This document shows positions 46,333 to 59,100 of a DNA stretch of 64,000 nucleotides, piece after piece. The stretch is from Desulfomicrobium baculatum DSM 4028. Lineage in GTDB: Bacteria; Desulfobacterota; Desulfovibrionia; Desulfovibrionales; Desulfomicrobiaceae. The notes under the pieces were generated by a model. It had not been told where the DNA came from. It did no database searches and saw only the letters and a list, made by a program, of their open reading frames with translations. Position numbers and translations under genes: made by a program. The stretch is taken from the NCBI RefSeq assembly GCF_000023225.1, contig NC_013173.1, positions 3,598,501 through 3,662,500 on the forward strand, read 5' to 3'. Numbering within the stretch: the first letter of the stretch is position 1; every line of letters begins with the position of its first letter.

Positions 46333-48665
46333 AAGTTCTGAAAATATTTCTGGCGTTCATTGTGCTGGGCGTATTCCTGGCTGCGGGCGCAGGAGTAGGT
46401 CTCTACTATTGGGCGCAGGAAGATCTGCCCGGATTCACGAAGCTCAGCGATTATTCTCCGGCCCTGGCCACGACGGTCCGGGCCCGCGATGGCAGAATCC
46501 TCGGTTATTTTTATCGAGAAAAACGATTTCTTATCCCTCTGTCGATGATGAGCCCGATTACGGTCAAGGCCTTCCTGGCCGCCGAGGATTCCGGGTTCTA
46601 TCAGCACGAGGGCGTGGACCTGCCCGGTATTTTTCGGGCGGCCGTCAAGAATTTCATAGCCGGAGGCATTGTCCAGGGCGGCAGCACCATTACCCAGCAG
46701 GTCATCAAGTCCATGCTGCTGACTCCCGAGCGCAGCTACGAGCGCAAGCTCAAGGAAGTCATCCTGGCCTATCGCCTGGAAAAATACTTGAGCAAGGATG
46801 AGATCCTGACAATCTATCTCAATCAGATCTACCTTGGCGCCAAGGCCTACGGGGTGGAAGCCGCCGCGAGGGAATATTTCGGCGTGAACGCTTCCCAGCT
46901 GAGCCTTGCCCAGGCTGCGTTGCTGGCCGGCCTGCCCAAGGCTCCGTCGCGGTATTCCCCCTATGGGAACCCGGAGCGGGCCAGGGAGCGGCAGCTCTAT
47001 GTTCTGGCCCGGTTGAGAGATCTGGGCTGGATCGCCGGCACCGAGTACGAAGCCGCCGTGAATGAACCCCTGGTTTACGGGGCGCAGGAAGATCCGTCCT
47101 GGAAAGTGGGCCCTTACTATCTTGAAGAGGTGCGGCGGCAACTGGTCGACCGGTATGGCGAAGACATGGTCTATGGCGGAGGCCTGCAAGTGCGAACCGC
47201 CATGGACATGGACCATCAGATCATTGCCGACCAGGCCCTACGTACGGGTTTGGTTGAGACCGCCAAACGTCACGGCTGGCAAGGGCCGGTCAAGCATCTC
47301 GACGTGGGCGGGTATGAAGAGTTCCTGGATGCTCAGCAGCTCGGCGAGTCCAGTCCCGGAGATTGGATGCAGGTTCTGGTCACGGGCGTGGAAAAAGCCG
47401 GGGCTACAGTGCGCTTCGGCGACAAATCGGGCATTGTTCCCGTCGCTTCCATGAGCTGGGCCCGGGTGCCCAACCCCAAGCTGGCGCCGGAAGAGGCGGG
47501 CAAGGTGAGCGACGCCCGCAAGGTGGTCAAGCCCGGCGACGTGATCTGGGTCTCGGTGGAAGAGATGCTGGAAGACAAGCCCTGGAAGCTTCAGCTCGAG
47601 CAGGAACCCAAGGTCGAAGGCGCGCTTGTGTCCATGGATCCGCAGAGCGGGGAGGTGCTGGCGCTGTGCGGGGGCTACGATTTTTTCCGCAGCCAGTTCA
47701 ACCGGGCGACCCAGGCACTGCGCCAGCCCGGATCGGCCTTCAAGCCCATCGTCTATTCCGCGGCGCTGGACAACGGGTTCACCGCCGCAAGCATCGTGCT
47801 GGATGCCCCTATCGTCTATCAGGACGGCAGCGGGGAGATGTGGAAGCCTGAAAACTTTGAAGGGATTTTCTACGGTCCGACGCTCCTGCGCACGGCCCTG
47901 GTCAAATCCCGTAACCTCGTCACCATTCGCGTGGCCCAGCAGGTGGGCATCGATACCATCGTCGAGCGAGGCAAGGCTCTGGGGCTGACCGGAGTCATGG
48001 AACCGAATCTTTCCCTGGCCCTGGGGTCCGGGCAGTTTACGCCGCTCAATTTGTGTCAGGCCTATACGGCGTTTCCCCGTGGCGGCACCAGCATCAAGCC
48101 CCGGCTGATCGAAAGCGTGGTCTCGCCCTGGGGCGAACAGCTGTTTTCGGCCACGCAGGAAGTGAGCGAGGCCATGCCCCCGGAAACCGCCTATATCATT
48201 TCGCACCTCTTGCAGCAGGTCGTGCAGCACGGGACAGGTGCCCGCGCCAAAGTTCTGGGACGGCCGGTGGCGGGCAAGACCGGCACCACCAACGACGAAC
48301 AGGATGCCTGGTTCATGGGCTTCTCGCCCTATCTGCTGACCGGGGTCTGGGTGGGCTACGACCAGGTCAGACCCATGGGCAAATACGAGACCGGCGCCCG
48401 GTCCGCCCTGCCTATCTGGATCGACTACCGGAGCAAGGTCGAACCAAACTACCCCGTGCAGGACTTTCAGGCACCTCCCGGCATCGTCATGGCCCGGGTG
48501 GATGCACGCACCGGCCGTTTGGCAGGTCCGGGAGCGGTCGAAGCCTACATGCTGCCCTTCCAGAACGGCACGGAGCCGTTGCCGTCCGCGGGCCTCGATG
48601 AACTGGACGCCGATCCGGGCTCCTCCAATGCCGGCGGGGAAAGTCTGCTCAAGCAGATCTTCTAG
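46329..48665 (+). CDS. mrcA: penicillin-binding protein 1A
   Basis: A bifunctional class A PBP that polymerises and cross-links peptidoglycan. The 778 residues have one N-terminal membrane helix (about 4-26). The GT51 glycosyltransferase (about 60-230) has AAEDSGFYQHEGVD and QGGSTITQQVIKSMLL. An OB-like insert (about 300-430) precedes the transpeptidase with active-site SAFK (in RQPGSAFKPIVYSA), SRN and KTGTTN. The order and spacing are normal for PBP1A. Confidence 0.95.
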   Translation: MKVLKIFLAFIVLGVFLAAGAGVGLYYWAQEDLPGFTKLSDYSPALATTVRARDGRILGYFYREKRFLIPLSMMSPITVKAFLAAEDSGFYQHEGVDLPGIFRAAVKNFIAGGIVQGGSTITQQVIKSMLLTPERSYERKLKEVILAYRLEKYLSKDEILTIYLNQIYLGAKAYGVEAAAREYFGVNASQLSLAQAALLAGLPKAPSRYSPYGNPERARERQLYVLARLRDLGWIAGTEYEAAVNEPLVYGAQEDPSWKVGPYYLEEVRRQLVDRYGEDMVYGGGLQVRTAMDMDHQIIADQALRTGLVETAKRHGWQGPVKHLDVGGYEEFLDAQQLGESSPGDWMQVLVTGVEKAGATVRFGDKSGIVPVASMSWARVPNPKLAPEEAGKVSDARKVVKPGDVIWVSVEEMLEDKPWKLQLEQEPKVEGALVSMDPQSGEVLALCGGYDFFRSQFNRATQALRQPGSAFKPIVYSAALDNGFTAASIVLDAPIVYQDGSGEMWKPENFEGIFYGPTLLRTALVKSRNLVTIRVAQQVGIDTIVERGKALGLTGVMEPNLSLALGSGQFTPLNLCQAYTAFPRGGTSIKPRLIESVVSPWGEQLFSATQEVSEAMPPETAYIISHLLQQVVQHGTGARAKVLGRPVAGKTGTTNDEQDAWFMGFSPYLLTGVWVGYDQVRPMGKYETGARSALPIWIDYRSKVEPNYPVQDFQAPPGIVMARVDARTGRLAGPGAVEAYMLPFQNGTEPLPSAGLDELDADPGSSNAGGESLLKQIF

Positions 48666-48669
48666 ATTG

Positions 48670-49695
48670 ATGAACATCCTACACGAAACAAAGGACATCT
48701 TGCGGCGCTCGGGGCGCATCAGCCTCGAACTCTACAAGATCATGATCCCCATCATCATTGTGGTCAAAGTTCTGCAAGAGCTGGGACTTATCGTCTGGCT
48801 TGCCCGGCCGCTGGCTCCGGTCATGCACTTGGTGGGGCTGCCCGGGGAGATGGGCCTTGTCTGGGCCACGGCCCTGGTCAACAACATCTATGGGAGCATG
48901 ATCGTTTTCGTGTCTCTGGCCGGACAGCATGATCTGAGCGTGGCGCAGGTAACGGTGCTTGGCGTCATGATCCTGGTCGCCCACGGCCTGCCCGTGGAGC
49001 TGCAGATCGTGCGCAAGTCGGGCCCGAGGATCGGCTTTCAGGCCCTGCTGCGCATCGGCGGCGCGCTGACGCTGGGCTGGCTCCTGTCGCGGATATATGC
49101 CTGGGGCGGATGGTTGCAGGATGCGAGCGTCATTATCTGGCAGCCCCGGCCCGAGAGCGAGAGTCTGCTGGCCTGGGGACTGGGGCAGGTGCAGAACCTG
49201 GCCATGATATTAGTCATCATCACCCTCTTGAGCGCGGTCATGCGCGTGTTCACGGCCATCGGCCTGACCGGATTGTGCGTGCGGCTGCTGGCCCCGGTCC
49301 TGCGCGTGCTCGGCATCGGTTCCGAGGCCGGGACCCTGACCATCGTCGGTATGATCATGGGACTGGCCTACGGCGGGGGCATGATCATGCATGAGGCCCA
49401 CTCGGGCAAGGTCGGGTCCAAGGACATCTTTTCGTCCTTAAGCCTCATGGGGCTGTCCCATTCGGTTTTCGAGGACACCTTGCTCATGGTCGTCATCGGG
49501 GGGCATGTCTCCGGGCTGCTCTGGGCGCGGATCATCTTCACCCTTGTTGTCATTGCCCTTCTGGTGCGTGTGGTCGCCTGGCTGGGGGACGACTTCTTCT
49601 ACCGTCGTTTTTTCAAGCCCGTCGAGGTCTATTCCAAACCCGAGCCCTGCTGTCCGGGCGCGGCCTCGCCGGAAGTCATGCCGGAGAGGAAATAA
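48670..49695 (+). CDS. nucleoside-recognition (Gate) domain membrane protein
   Basis: A 341-residue integral membrane protein with about eight hydrophobic helices in two related halves, each with a Gate/nucleoside-recognition pattern (VWATALVNNIYGSMIVFVSL; GLAYGGGMIMHEAH). It resembles spore-maturation-like membrane proteins found in many non-spore-formers. The substrate is unknown; nucleosides or ions are candidates. The start at 48670 lies 4 bases after the PBP1A stop. The C-terminus is Pro/Cys rich. Confidence 0.8.
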   Translation: MNILHETKDILRRSGRISLELYKIMIPIIIVVKVLQELGLIVWLARPLAPVMHLVGLPGEMGLVWATALVNNIYGSMIVFVSLAGQHDLSVAQVTVLGVMILVAHGLPVELQIVRKSGPRIGFQALLRIGGALTLGWLLSRIYAWGGWLQDASVIIWQPRPESESLLAWGLGQVQNLAMILVIITLLSAVMRVFTAIGLTGLCVRLLAPVLRVLGIGSEAGTLTIVGMIMGLAYGGGMIMHEAHSGKVGSKDIFSSLSLMGLSHSVFEDTLLMVVIGGHVSGLLWARIIFTLVVIALLVRVVAWLGDDFFYRRFFKPVEVYSKPEPCCPGAASPEVMPERK

Positions 49696-49738
49696 GCCCG
49701 TGGAAATTCTTTTCAAAGCACATCAAGGTGGATCGACC

Positions 49739-50800
49739 ATGCCCCACGCCAGGCGGCTTCAATCCCTGAAAGATCTCATGCAGGCTCGGGATATCGACGC
49801 CCTGCTCGTGACCCATCCGGCCAACCGTTTTTATCTGTCCGGATTCGAGCTGCATGACGGGCAGTGCAACGAGAGCTCGGGCTGCCTGCTGATCCGCTCG
49901 AACGGGCCGGACTGGCTGCTGACCGATGCCCGCTTCACGGAGGAGGCGCGGCGGCACTGGCCAGGCGAACATGTGCATGTATACGGGGCGCCGCGCGTTG
50001 AGAAGATCGCCGCATTCGTGAGGAGCCTTGGCGTCACCGAATTGTGGGTGGAAATCCATGCCATGTGCGCCCAGATGTATCTTGAACTGGGCGGGATGCT
50101 GAACCTCTGTCAGGCCCCGCGTTTGGTGGAAGAGCTGCGCACGGTCAAGGATGAGGCGGAGCTTGCGCGACTCAAAGCTTCCTGTGAACTGAACCATCGC
50201 GTCTATGATGCCTTGCGGCCGCAGCTTGTGCCCGGAGTTACGGAGCGGGAAGTGGCCTGGATGCTGGAGCAGGAGTTTCGGAGCAGGGGAGCCGAGAGCC
50301 TCAGCTTCGCGCCCATCGTCGGATTCGGTCCCAATGGGGCCTTGCCGCACGCCACGCCCGGAGATGCCCGCCTTGCGGCGCAGACTCCGGTTTTGATCGA
50401 TATGGGCGGACGGCTGGACGGGTATTGCTCGGATCAGACCAGGACATGGTGGATCGGGGACAGACCCACGGACGAGTTCAGACGCACTTTGGAGCTCGTG
50501 CAGGAGGCCCAGTCCCGGGCTATCGTCAGGGTCGCTCCGGGGGTGAGCACCGATGAACTGCACGCCACGGCCAAGGAATTTTTCGCGCGGCACGGCGTGG
50601 CCGAGCATTTTACGCACTCCCTGGGTCACGGCATCGGCCTTGAGACCCACGAGGCCCCGGGAGTCGGTCCCGTCCGTCCGACCGTGCTTGCGCCCGGCAT
50701 GGTCATCACCGTGGAGCCGGGGCTGTATTACCCCGAGTGGGGCGGAGTGCGCTGGGAACACATGATCGTGGTGACCGAGGACGGTTATGAAGTGCTCTGA
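49739..50800 (+). CDS. M24-family Xaa-Pro peptidase
   Basis: A 353-residue aminopeptidase P/prolidase-like enzyme. The N-terminal creatinase-like domain (1-125) is followed by the pita-bread M24 domain. Metal ligands are visible: DMGGRLDGYCSDQTRTW (two Asp), HSLGHGIGLETHEAP (His), and EPGLYY and RWEHMI (two Glu). It removes N-terminal residues before proline or splits Xaa-Pro dipeptides. The start at 49739 has AAGGTGG about 7 bases upstream. Its end overlaps the next gene by 14 bases. Confidence 0.93.
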   Translation: MPHARRLQSLKDLMQARDIDALLVTHPANRFYLSGFELHDGQCNESSGCLLIRSNGPDWLLTDARFTEEARRHWPGEHVHVYGAPRVEKIAAFVRSLGVTELWVEIHAMCAQMYLELGGMLNLCQAPRLVEELRTVKDEAELARLKASCELNHRVYDALRPQLVPGVTEREVAWMLEQEFRSRGAESLSFAPIVGFGPNGALPHATPGDARLAAQTPVLIDMGGRLDGYCSDQTRTWWIGDRPTDEFRRTLELVQEAQSRAIVRVAPGVSTDELHATAKEFFARHGVAEHFTHSLGHGIGLETHEAPGVGPVRPTVLAPGMVITVEPGLYYPEWGGVRWEHMIVVTEDGYEVL

Positions 50801-51095
50801 GTCACCGGCACACGCACCCCGCAAGTCACGGCCGCGAAAGACCAGGCGGGAATGGCCCCTTGCGCCGCCAAGGCGGTCCAGCGAAGTCCTCTATGCCGAG
50901 GTGCCCCGCAACCAGATCGCCCTTTATCGCTTCCTGCTCGAAGGCTACGACAACCTGGCGGTCATGAGCGTGGTCGACCGCTATCGGGCCGTGATCAAGC
51001 TGCGTTTCACGCCCGACGCGGAACGCACCCTGCGCGGGGTTCTCCAGGCGCAGGGCGCAAAACTCATCGAGCCGCCGGGACGCTTAGTCGGCTAG
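50787..51095 (+). CDS. DUF4911 domain-containing protein
   Basis: A 102-residue protein. The first 30 residues are basic and Pro/Arg rich; the remainder matches DUF4911: LYAEVPRNQIALYRFLLEGY, then DNLAVMSVVDRYRAVIKLRF. This small alpha/beta domain of about 70 residues is common in deltaproteobacteria, function unknown. It overlaps the M24 gene by 14 bases upstream and tatD tail-to-tail by 12 bases. Confidence 0.75.
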   Translation: MKCSESPAHAPRKSRPRKTRREWPLAPPRRSSEVLYAEVPRNQIALYRFLLEGYDNLAVMSVVDRYRAVIKLRFTPDAERTLRGVLQAQGAKLIEPPGRLVG

Positions 51096-51902
51096 GCCGA
51101 AAAATTTCCGCGCGTTGTCCCCGCAGCGGGACCACAATTCATGCAGATTCTCGCCGCGCAGCAGGGCGATTTCGCGCGCCGTGAAACCGAGCAAGGCCGG
51201 TTCGTTGGTCTTGCCCCGATAGGGCTCCGCAGAGAGGTAGGGGCAGTCCGTTTCCAGCAGCAGCCGGTCCGCCGGAATGGTTTTGACCGCCTGGCGCAAC
51301 GCTTCCGACTTGGCGTAGGTCACCGTGCCGGGCACGGAGATGTGCCAGCCGCGCTCCGTGATGAGCCTGGCCCAGTCCGGCCCCAGGCCGAAGCAGTGCC
51401 ACAGCAGGGGACGACCGCCGAAGCCGGCCTGATCGAGTATGGCCAGGCAGTCGTCCTCGGCGTCGCGGCAGTGGATGACGACACGCTGGTCCAACTCCCG
51501 GGCCAGGTCGAGCTGCCTGCGGAACCAGCGCTGCTGGTCCTCTTTGGGCGAGAAATCGTAATAATAATCCAGTCCGATTTCCCCCACGGCCCGCAGCCGC
51601 GAATCCTCCAGAAAGGCCGCCCGCATGTCCTTTACGTCGGCTTCCGTCATCTTCGCGGCATCGTGCGGGTGGACGCCAAGCAGGAAAAAGACGTCTTTGT
51701 GCCGTTCAAAGAGGGCGCGCCCCGCGCGGTAAGCTTGTGGACCCAGAAAAACATTGCCCACGGTGCGCACCCCGCAGGCCAAAGCCCGCGCGAGGACCGC
51801 ATCCACGTCATAGTCCCGGCCGTCAAGATGGGCATGGCTATCCGCGCCGACCGGGGATAACCCCAGCGTTTCGGGAAGCTGACGCTCCTTTTTTTTGCTC
51901 AT
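51084..51902 (-). CDS. tatD: TatD-family metal-dependent deoxyribonuclease
   Basis: A 272-residue TIM-barrel hydrolase. Metal-binding blocks are DSHAHLDGRDYD (HxH), AVGEIGLDYYYD (Glu), VVIHCRDAEDD (His), LLWHCFG (His) and LLLETDCPYLSAEPYRG (Asp). TatD enzymes act as 3'-5' exonucleases in repair and DNA turnover. It lies 1 base after the Trm112-like gene on the same strand. Confidence 0.93.
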   Translation of the reverse strand: MSKKKERQLPETLGLSPVGADSHAHLDGRDYDVDAVLARALACGVRTVGNVFLGPQAYRAGRALFERHKDVFFLLGVHPHDAAKMTEADVKDMRAAFLEDSRLRAVGEIGLDYYYDFSPKEDQQRWFRRQLDLARELDQRVVIHCRDAEDDCLAILDQAGFGGRPLLWHCFGLGPDWARLITERGWHISVPGTVTYAKSEALRQAVKTIPADRLLLETDCPYLSAEPYRGKTNEPALLGFTAREIALLRGENLHELWSRCGDNARKFFGLAD

Positions 51903-51903
51903 C

Positions 51904-52101
51904 CTATTTCTCTCTCGCGCCCTGGTCCCATTGTCCCGCGGGAACGGCTTCGTCGATGAGCATGACCGGGATTTCCTCGCGTATGGGATAGACCAGACCG
52001 CACGCTCCGCATTTGAGTCCCTCTTCCTGAGGAAGAAGTTCCAGATCGCCCTTGCATTTTGGGCAGGCCAGAATTTGTAAGAGTTCCTTGTTTAGGGCCA
52101 T
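51904..52101 (-). CDS. Trm112-family zinc-ribbon protein
   Basis: A 65-residue protein with two CxxC pairs, CPKCKGDLELL and CGACGLVYPIREEIPVML, typical of Trm112/YcaR. In eukaryotes and archaea Trm112 activates methyltransferases; bacterial members are poorly characterised. GGAGG lies 4-5 bases upstream of the ATG. It is probably co-transcribed with tatD. Confidence 0.9.
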   Translation of the reverse strand: MALNKELLQILACPKCKGDLELLPQEEGLKCGACGLVYPIREEIPVMLIDEAVPAGQWDQGAREK

Positions 52102-52224
52102 GATTCCTCCACGTGATAATGGTAAGATGTTGAAGGGGGGCTTATCCTGAACAAAAACGCGTTACAAGCAGACAGATGCCACGCGGTCCTTGAGTTTTCA
52201 AACCAATGCGATACAACCGCACCC

Positions 52225-54347
<2,123 letters not shown>

Positions 54348-54357
54348 CAACCGTTTT

Positions 54358-54385
54358 GGGCGCGCTTCGGCGCGCCCTTTTTTTT
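54358..54385 (+). terminator. eno terminator
   Basis: GGGCGCGC-TTCG-GCGCGCCC, a perfect 8-bp stem with a UUCG loop, followed by eight T. Confidence 0.95.
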
Positions 54386-54404
54386 ATCTTGAGCCGAGGA
54401 CAAC

Positions 54405-55250
54405 ATGCATATCATCGACGGAAAAAAGACGGCCGCCGCTATCCGTCAGGAACTTAAAGATCAGGTCGCGGCGCTGACCGCCAGACACGGCCGCGCGCCC
54501 GGTCTGGCGGTGATCCTGGTCGGCGGCGATCCCGCTTCGCAGGTCTATGTCCGCAACAAGGAGCGGGCTTGCGAGGACGTGGGCATCATCTCCAAGGGCT
54601 TTCGCTTGCCCGAGGACATCCCCCAGGCCCAGCTGGAAGATACGATCATGTACCTGAACGAGGATCCCTCCATCGACGGCCTGCTGCTGCAGCTGCCCCT
54701 GCCCAAGGGTCTGGACAGCCAGCGCTGTCTTGACCTGATCAGCCCCTCCAAGGATGTGGACGGTTTTCACCCCGTGAACATGGGGCGTCTGGCCCTGGGC
54801 CTGCCCTGCCTGCGTTCCTGCACTCCGGCCGGGATCATGACGCTCATGGAACGCCACGGCATCGACGTGGCCGGAAAGAAGGCCGTGGTCATCGGGCGCA
54901 GCAACATCGTCGGCAAGCCGCTGGCGCTGATGCTTTTGCAGAAAAATGCGACTGTCACGGTCTGCCACTCCCGGACCCGCGACATCGCCGAGGAAGTGCG
55001 CAGCGCGGACATCGTGCTGGCCGCCGTGGGCATTCCCAGATTTGTGACCCGCGACATGGTCAAGCCTGGGGCCGTGGTCATCGACGTGGGCATCAACCGC
55101 ACCGATCTGGGCCTGGTCGGGGACTGTGATTTCGAAGGCCTGCGGGATGTGGCGTCGGCCATGACCCCGGTCCCCGGCGGCGTGGGGCCCATGACCATTG
55201 CCCAACTTCTGGTCAACACGCTTGAGGCCTACGTGGAGCACGTGGGCTAG
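54405..55250 (+). CDS. folD: methylene-THF dehydrogenase/methenyl-THF cyclohydrolase
   Basis: Converts 5,10-methylene-THF to 10-formyl-THF in two steps with NADP. The 281 residues have the substrate region [20 protein letters not shown] (with catalytic Tyr and Lys), [11 protein letters not shown], the cofactor site [17 protein letters not shown] and [15 protein letters not shown] near the end. It lies after the eno terminator, so it needs read-through or its own promoter. Fhs (8299) makes the same product from formate. Confidence 0.97.
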   Translation: MHIIDGKKTAAAIRQELKDQVAALTARHGRAPGLAVILVGGDPASQVYVRNKERACEDVGIISKGFRLPEDIPQAQLEDTIMYLNEDPSIDGLLLQLPLPKGLDSQRCLDLISPSKDVDGFHPVNMGRLALGLPCLRSCTPAGIMTLMERHGIDVAGKKAVVIGRSNIVGKPLALMLLQKNATVTVCHSRTRDIAEEVRSADIVLAAVGIPRFVTRDMVKPGAVVIDVGINRTDLGLVGDCDFEGLRDVASAMTPVPGGVGPMTIAQLLVNTLEAYVEHVG

Positions 55251-55266
55251 TGGCTTCATAAACAGC

Positions 55267-55289
55267 AAAGGGGCCACAAGGCCCCTTTC
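55267..55289. terminator. hairpin between folD and amrB
   Basis: AAAGGGGCC-ACAA-GGCCCCTTT, a 9-bp palindrome usable in both directions between convergent genes; the T runs are only three long. Confidence 0.6.
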
Positions 55290-55313
55290 CCGCATTCTTT
55301 TCCGCCGCCAATC

Positions 55314-56126
55314 TTATTCGATGATGACCCCGGCATAACCCACCACTCTCGACATATCTCCGTTCACATCCCCGGAGGTTGCGTAGGCCACCAGTTCGGC
55401 CTTTTTCGCGCCCTGGATGTTGGCCAGGTGCATGCCGAGGGTCATGGGCAGTACGCCGCACATGGAGATGTTCTCCTCCCGCACCTTGCCGTAAAAGCCC
55501 ATGGGGTCCAAGGCCAGGATGCGGTCCAGCGCATGCTGATCGATGACGCGGGTTTTTTCGTCGGACGCGAAATGGTTCATGTCCGAGCTGACCACAACGG
55601 ACACCTCTCGGCCGAGGGCGCTGAGCGCCTCGGCGATCTTGGCCGCAGCTCCACCGAGCTTGTGCGGCCGGGGGTCGCCCACGGCGATGGGGATGATGCG
55701 CATTTGGGGGTTCTTGGCCCACAGAAAAGGCAGGACCACTTCCAGGGAATGTTCCTGCAGATGGGCGACGCGGTCGGCGGTCAAGGCCGGTTCGGCGGCC
55801 AGGAGGGCGGCGGCAAGTTCGGCGTCCACGTCCATGGCCGCGCCGGGCAGCAGCCATTTGCCGTCTGGCCACACGGCCAGGGGCGCGCCCATGCCGGTGT
55901 GATTGGGGCCAAGCAGCAGCACCGTATCCGTCAGCTTGGCCCGGGCCAGGGTCTGGCCTGCCACGCCTCCGGAAAAAACATGGCCGGCGTGGGGAACCAT
56001 TGCCAGCTTGGTGATTGTATCATTTTCTTTTTCCCCGCGCATGCAGGCCTGCACGGTTGCCAACCACTGGTCCTGACGTGCGGCATAAAACTGGCCTGCG
56101 ACAACGGGCTCGCGATCAAAACTCAT
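55314..56126 (-). CDS. amrB: AmmeMemoRadiSam system protein B (MEMO1 family)
   Basis: A 270-residue MEMO-type protein, related in fold to class III extradiol dioxygenases. Conserved blocks are MVPHAGHVFSGGVAGQTLA, LLGPNHTG, LQEHSLEVVLPFLW and VSSDMNHF, with the His residues of the metal site. In many bacteria it occurs beside AMMECR1 and radical-SAM partners (AmrA, AmrS), whose joint function is unknown; neither is in this window. It follows the TPR gene by 9 bases. Confidence 0.9.
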   Translation of the reverse strand: MSFDREPVVAGQFYAARQDQWLATVQACMRGEKENDTITKLAMVPHAGHVFSGGVAGQTLARAKLTDTVLLLGPNHTGMGAPLAVWPDGKWLLPGAAMDVDAELAAALLAAEPALTADRVAHLQEHSLEVVLPFLWAKNPQMRIIPIAVGDPRPHKLGGAAAKIAEALSALGREVSVVVSSDMNHFASDEKTRVIDQHALDRILALDPMGFYGKVREENISMCGVLPMTLGMHLANIQGAKKAELVAYATSGDVNGDMSRVVGYAGVIIE

Positions 56127-56135
56127 GTCTGCCTC

Positions 56136-59100
56136 CTAGCGAAATTTTTTCACTTCCCTTTCGAGTCGTGTCCCTTCGAGTTCTGCGGCAGCCATACGAC
56201 CATGCAGGGAGTTTGGGAAGACGTCCTTGAGGCGGTTCAAGTTTTCACGCCATTGTTCTGTTTCCGAGTTCTTCTTGAAAAGCATGGCCTTGCGGTAGGT
56301 GTGCGCCGGCCAGTCGGGATCACTCTCGGCAACATAGCCATCGTATTCCAGGGTCCAGGCCAGAGCGTCCTGGGCGCGACCGCCTTTTTCGGCGGCCTGG
56401 ATAAGAAGCTCCAGCGTTTCTTTAAGCTTGGGTACGTCGCTTTTTTCCTTTTGCAGCAGCGTGAGAGCCTCCTGCCCAAGCAGGGTGGCCTGTTCCAGTT
56501 TTCCTGCGCCCAGCGCTTCCCGGCCCAGGAAATAATGGGCGTAGCCCCGCTGCGTATCGGTCAGTCCCATGTCCGTGGCCAGTTTGGCCCACAGCGGTCT
56601 GGCCCTCACGGACTGCTCCAGTTTTTCATGGGCCAGGGCTGTCGCGTAATCGACCTGGCGCTGTCGCTCCGGCGCCAGATTCCAGGATGCCACCTGCTTG
56701 GACAGGTCCAGAATGTCCTGCCATTGCTGAAGCTCCACCTGCATGGCCAGGGTCAATTCCAGGCCCGGTTCGGAAAATTCTCCCCGGGGGCCGGAACCAA
56801 AAACAAAAGGCCTGGCCATATCCAGAGCTTCCTGCGGGCGTCCGGTCTGCATGTAGGACGTGGCTACGATCAGCCTGATCTGCGGGTCCATGTCACGATC
56901 CTGGTACAGGTTTTCGTGTGCGTTCCAGTGCAGCACCGCTCCATTGAAATCTTCAAGCTCCAGATCATTCGTGATCCAGTCCCGCAGGGCCGTGTCCGCC
57001 ACTTCCCGCGCCTTGGGCAGCAGTTCGTGCTCTGGATAGTCGTTCTGGAAACGGCGGATTTCTTCCAGGCTTGCGGCGTATTTCTTGTTCCAGAGGTGCC
57101 ACATGGCCAGCTTCAGCCTTGCCACGGGGGCCAGAGAGCTGTCCGCGTGTTCCAGGATGCTGTTGTAAATCTGCTCGGGGTTCGATTCGGGGCGGCTGAA
57201 TACGGGGTTCATGTCCGCGATGCTCGGCTGGTCGAGGACGCCTTCCTCGGCCAGGCGCATCTTGGCGATGAGGCCTCCCTCTTTGGCAGGATAGGCCTCG
57301 GAAGTGCGGTGGTAAATTTCGCGGGCCGCATCGGGATTATTCTCTTTGAGGAGGATGTCGCCGATGCGGGCCATGGCCACGTCCACATCCTGGGCGTCCG
57401 GGACTATGTTGGCATAGGCCCAGAAATAGTCCTTGGCCCGGGCCAGGTTGCCGCTGAGCATGGCGGCATATCCGGCGGACATCAGGAAGGACGGGTCGCT
57501 CAGGTAATAGCTTGGCCAGCGTCTTTCGATGCTGCTCACGACTCCAAGGGCTTTGTCGAAATAGCCCAGCCCGGTGAACGCCCGGAGCAGGCCGACGGTG
57601 CTCGGCTGCACGGCCAGGCTCATGGGGAAGTTCTGGATCGCGTATTGGAAGTGTTCGGCGGCCCGGCCATAGTCTTTGAGTCGCAGGTAGTGTTCGCCCC
57701 AGTAGTAGTCGATCATGGCCACCCGGCGGTCGTCCGGGTATTTTCTGCGCAAGAGGTCGAAATAGCCCTTCGCCTCGGGCACGTTGCCCACGAAGAGGTG
57801 CAGGTATCCCATGCGGGAGAGGGCCTCGGGCACATTGCGTGAATCCAGGTTCGAGTTTTTGGCTGCTTCGTAGGCCTCCAGGATCGACGCGAAATTGCCT
57901 TCAAGGTCTAAAAGACCTTCTTTCATGGTGATGTCGGCCAGGGTATACAGCAATTCTTCATACAGCGGTTCGGGAAGCTTGGGATGCTCGATCATCTGGG
58001 TCACGGCCGCGCGGGCGGTCTTCAGATCTTCGACGATCAAAGCGCTTTGGGCGGTCTTGTACAATTCTTCCAGTTCGGCCGTGCTGTTGTCTTGAGCGCC
58101 GGCTTCAGATGCGTTCATGGTCTGGTTTGCCGGGGTATCCCCGGGCATCTGCGGCTCGGACGGTATGGATCCAGAAAGGGTGGGCTCTGGTGGCGCGAAG
58201 GGTTGGGCGGTGCTGACAGTCTCGTTGCCGTCCGTCTCCGTGGCCGGGGCGGCGACCGCAGACGGCGGCGTTGCCTCGGTCTGGTTCGTGTCCGGCAGCT
58301 CGCCAGTCTGATTGGCCGGGGTCGTGACGGGTTCATTGATTTCTGTCTGCGCCGGGAGCCGGGTATCATTCTGTTCTGCTTTCGTGACTACGGGGGCCAA
58401 GGCTGCGGGCAGGATTTGTTCTGGAGCGGCGGCGTCTGCTCGCGTCCCAGCGAGGGGCGTCTCCCGGCTTTGTGCGGGAGGCGTCGCGTCGCGGTCGATG
58501 GGGAGGCGCAGCGCGGATTGCGTGGAGTCCTCATTCTGATCAGGACGTATTATCTTGCTGCGCACGGCAGAAAGACCCGAAAGTGACGAGTCTTGCACCG
58601 GGAGATCGGGTTGATCGCTGCCGGTGGCATTGCTTGGCGCCGATGCCGCAGACGGATCCGGCATGGCCGGAAAGGTCGCATTCTGAGCGAACTCGCTCTG
58701 GGCGGCCTGCTCAGGAGGCGGCGAAGCTTCGGGCGTGGCGTTGACATCGGCGGCGGTTTCATTGCCGCGCGACGTGGGCGTGGCTATGGTCGGGACCGGG
58801 TTTTCAGGTTCATACGGAGCGGGTGGGTACAGCTCGACACTCAGCGCGTTGCTTTTGGAATCGGTGGAAGAGGATAGAATAAAGTCGGCTGAGCGCGTTT
58901 GAATGAAAATGCCGTCCGGAGTGATCAGGATCTCTTTGAACAGCTCGGACGAAGAAAGGTCCGGAATTGTTGGCTTGCGTTCATTTTGCCAGAAACTCCA
59001 GGGAACGGGAATCTGGATCTGCGTCAGGCCGCGCTGTCTGGGTTCTGCTACGGGCAGGGCTGATTTGAACTTGAAGACAATCGCCTCACCCTGGGCCAGC

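Noticed and set aside
55428-57842. 804-codon plus-strand frame across amrB and the TPR gene
   Set aside because: It crosses two real minus-strand genes and their junction, and the translation shows no recognisable domain.
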